The position numbers and the translations under genes were made by a program. A stretch of DNA of 64,000 bases from Blastomyces gilchristii SLH14081 (lineage: Eukaryota; Ascomycota; Eurotiomycetes; Onygenales; Ajellomycetaceae). Every line of letters starts with the position of its first letter. Within the stretch, counting starts at the first letter, position 1. The DNA is taken from NCBI RefSeq assembly GCF_000003855.2, contig NW_003101662.1, positions 374,441 through 438,440 of the forward strand. Reading direction: 5' to 3'. Shown here piece after piece: positions 61,317 to 64,000 of the stretch. The notes under the pieces are model-generated. The model was not told the origin of the DNA and made no database searches. It worked only from the letters and a program-made list of their open reading frames with translations.

Positions 61317-64000
61317 TTAGCCTCTCTCTTCTCATCGGTCAAGAGCCGCAGTCTCAGATAACACAGAACTCAGAGTTCAGATCAAATGATTGTAGCTGAC
61401 TCATTTCACAAGATATTATCAGCTGTGACTGCAGAGTCTCTCATTGAGAATATCTTCAATTTCTCACTCAAGTTTATTATCTTCTTCTATGATCTCTGGC
61501 AGCTGTCAGTCAGAAGTCAGTTGTGAAGAGAATGAATTGATAACAGTGTGACAGAGTAGACTTGTATGAAATACATTATAAATCTCTGATGAAGTATTAA
61601 GATAATAGTTGTAACTGTCTAGAACTTCTATCACTATGTATTTTATATAATGATAATTTAATATATAGAATGAGTGTGTAGTCTATATATTCTTGAGATT
61701 TAATTACATAAGATCTTCTATTTTATACTGTTCTGCAGAATCTTATCAGATATTAGCTTGATTTTCTTAATCTTGTTTAGTACTTATTATGAAGGCTTCT
61801 GCTCAGTTGCAGATATCTCAGAGCTTTATTACTATATTATCAGTGATCTGAATCAGACTGTGAGAGTTCAGTGTGAACTGTATGATCTCTAGAAGATCTA
61901 ATATCTTTATATAATAACTATATATAAGAAAGAATGAGCTTATATCTGTTAAAACAGCATCTCAGTCATTGATAGTAATCTCTGTATATAGAAGAAGTTT
62001 ATATTAATTATCTTATAAGTAATTACAAAACTTATAAAGATAATTCTTTACAGTCTAAATTATCTATTCTGATACATTATCAGTCTCAGAGTAATAGACA
62101 GTTGATAAATAATATATAATCTTGAGAACTTGACAGATTCTTATTCAGAGAGTGCTTATGAATTAATAGCTCTGATTCAATACTATAGATCTCAGTAATT
62201 CATGCATCTAATAGAATAGACTCTGTAGAAAAGCTTCAGTGACTTATTCAGTATTTATTTTATTACAAGATTTCAATATTATATCTTTACTTAATTGATT
62301 CATAATGATCAGAATGTTTCTATATTTCTTACTCTCAGAAAGATTAACAGTAAAGTCAATTATCACATTTTATCAGATTCTATCAGAGACATTGAGTGAT
62401 TTTAACAGACTTGTTCTACAGTTCTTTCACAAGATGATGAAGAAATAATAATTATAGTTTCAGATAAAGTGTCTGATACTGTTTAATATCTTAGATTAGT
62501 AGAATTCTCAAGAGATCATCTGATACAGTTATTTATAACTCAGATATTCAGTTATATATAAGTGATACATCTCTTGTATTATTTGAGTATATAAGAATTT
62601 AGAGTAAGAGACTCAGTGTTATTCACAGAATTGCAGAATATTATTATTATCAACTGAATATTCTGAGATATTAGTCTTTATATGTAATTCTGAAGAGAAT
62701 TGAGATGCTTCTTATTGTACTGTTTCAGTGAGAGTCTAAAGAAGTTCATCAGTCTGAGCTGCTATATATCACAGTTTATTCAATGTAAAAGAAGTGAGAA
62801 TATCAGTGTTAGTATTAGTTTAAAGAGAGAGTGTTCTAATCAGAGAAGTGTATATAGTGTCATGAGTTATTCTATCTTGATTAACTAATATCTTCAGATC
62901 TAAGAGCTGATGCTCTCAGTTCATTCAATGAGTGTCTATTATATTAAAAGGCATATCTTGCTCTTGTTATAAGAGAGCATCTGTCATTGAGTTCTGACTG
63001 TCAGATCAGTAGTGTATTATAAAATAAAAGTGACTTAAAAACTCAGATTATTATATCTATTATTCAGTGAGTTGACAGATTATTATAAAGTACTTAAGAT
63101 TCTTATAATCTGTGATTATCTCAAATTCAGAGACACTTTGAAGTTCAGAGTCTCATTCTTTTAGACAGTGTACAATTATGAGAAATTTCTTATCATAGAT
63201 TTCATAATTGTATTCAGCAGAACTCAGTTTCTTAGATATAAAGACATATGATTGTAGAATATATTTATCATTATATTATAATATAGCTTCTTCTGTTATA
63301 TAGCTAGAGAAATCAGCTTCAATAACTGTTTTATAATTGAGATTAAATATTATTAGCAGAGAAGTATTGATGAATATCTTCTTCATCTGTGTGAATACAG
63401 CTTCAGTGTCTGCTAATCACTGAAATACTGAGTTCTTTTTAATAAGTTCTGTAAGTGATCTCATGATATCTGAGAAGTTTTGTATAAATTACTGATAGAA
63501 GTTAGTGAATTCAATGAAGCTTCATATATTTTTCACAGTATACAGAGCCTCTTATTCAAGAATAATAGAGACTTTCTCAGAATTTATTCAAATTCTCTTA
63601 TCAGCTTCTATGATAAATCTTAGATATTTGATACTCTTGACTTTAAAATCACACTTATCAATATCTATCAGTAGTTCTACTTCTTATAGTTGTTATAATA
63701 TCTTCTGTACATGTTCTTGATATTCTTTCCTGAACTTATCAGTGAAGATGAGAATGTCATTGAGATATACAGATACAAATTCATTAAGAAAATCTCAGAG
63801 TGCTTAGTTAATATACTTCTGAAATATACTAAGAACATTAGTCAGTCTGAAGAGTGTGACTACTCATTCAAAGAGATTATATTATATTCAGAATACTGTA
63901 AGTCATTCATCTTTTTCAGTGATATGAATCTTATGAAATGCAGTGATGACATTTAATTTTATAAATTATTGAGCTTGTTTAATATGAGCTAGAGTTTCAT
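61008..64000 (-). mobile_element. Ty3/gypsy family 2 element, 3' part, continuing past the window
   Basis: The LTR 61008-61316 (TGTAAGAGG...CTGTTACA) is followed by minus-strand integrase, RNase H and RT in the order expected for the 3' side of a minus-oriented gypsy. The RT site at 63756-63767 reads YLND where YLDD is expected. RNase H resumes with VIEADFSSYI near 63310-63335. It is homologous to 24010-26385 but less decayed and extends further into RT. The 5' side lies beyond the right edge. Confidence 0.85.

Overview
The window looks like nuclear DNA of a filamentous ascomycete, most likely class Eurotiomycetes. Supporting signs are short GT-AG introns of 49-116 bases with CTAAC-type branch points, a protein phosphatase 2A catalytic gene with an Aspergillus-like N-terminus and a five-intron structure, a fungal PI31 gene, a fungal seven-helix DUF3112-type gene, and a sharp split between gene-bearing DNA and AT-rich DNA full of mutated transposons.

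Layout. 1-15.8 kb is ordinary gene DNA. It holds a very large Asn/Gln/Pro/His-rich repeat protein (minus strand) with a four-copy tandem repeat just upstream, a gene-poor stretch (3.7-7.0 kb) with one orphan promoter-like cluster, PI31 (plus), PP2A-C (plus), tRNA-Trp(CCA), a partly degraded stretch that cuts into an SDR-like gene remnant, and a DUF3112-type membrane protein (minus). 15.8-53.7 kb is an AT-rich block with almost no intact coding sequence. It is a nest of dead elements: a terminal-inverted-repeat (TIR) family, a Helitron-type RepHel frame, two tRNA-derived SINE copies (one with perfect 10-base target duplications), a Ty1/copia element, a hAT transposase, two families of Ty3/gypsy elements (one complete, with identical-length 258-base LTRs and 5-base target duplications), a solo LTR, and several kilobases I could not identify. 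A 178-base assembly gap lies inside it. 53.8-58.8 kb is an island of normal composition with a bZIP-like gene, a small repeat-bearing ORF, a three-finger C2H2 gene and a small unknown gene. 58.8-64.0 kb is AT-rich again and ends inside a second copy of the family-2 gypsy element.

How it fits together. PP2A-C, PI31 and tRNA-Trp are housekeeping genes. The AT-rich block records layered insertion (TIR element, then solo LTR and gypsy inside it; SINE inside the TIR element; gypsy inside an older LTR) followed by heavy C-to-T mutation. The mutation pattern is the most unusual signal in the window. CG, CC and GG are almost absent while CA and TG stay common, and premature stops are mostly TGA. That differs from the CpA-directed pattern of classical RIP. 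Function is unknown for the large repeat protein, the two island proteins with internal repeats, and the unidentified spliced element at 48-53.6 kb. All identifications come from reading the sequence; no database search was possible.
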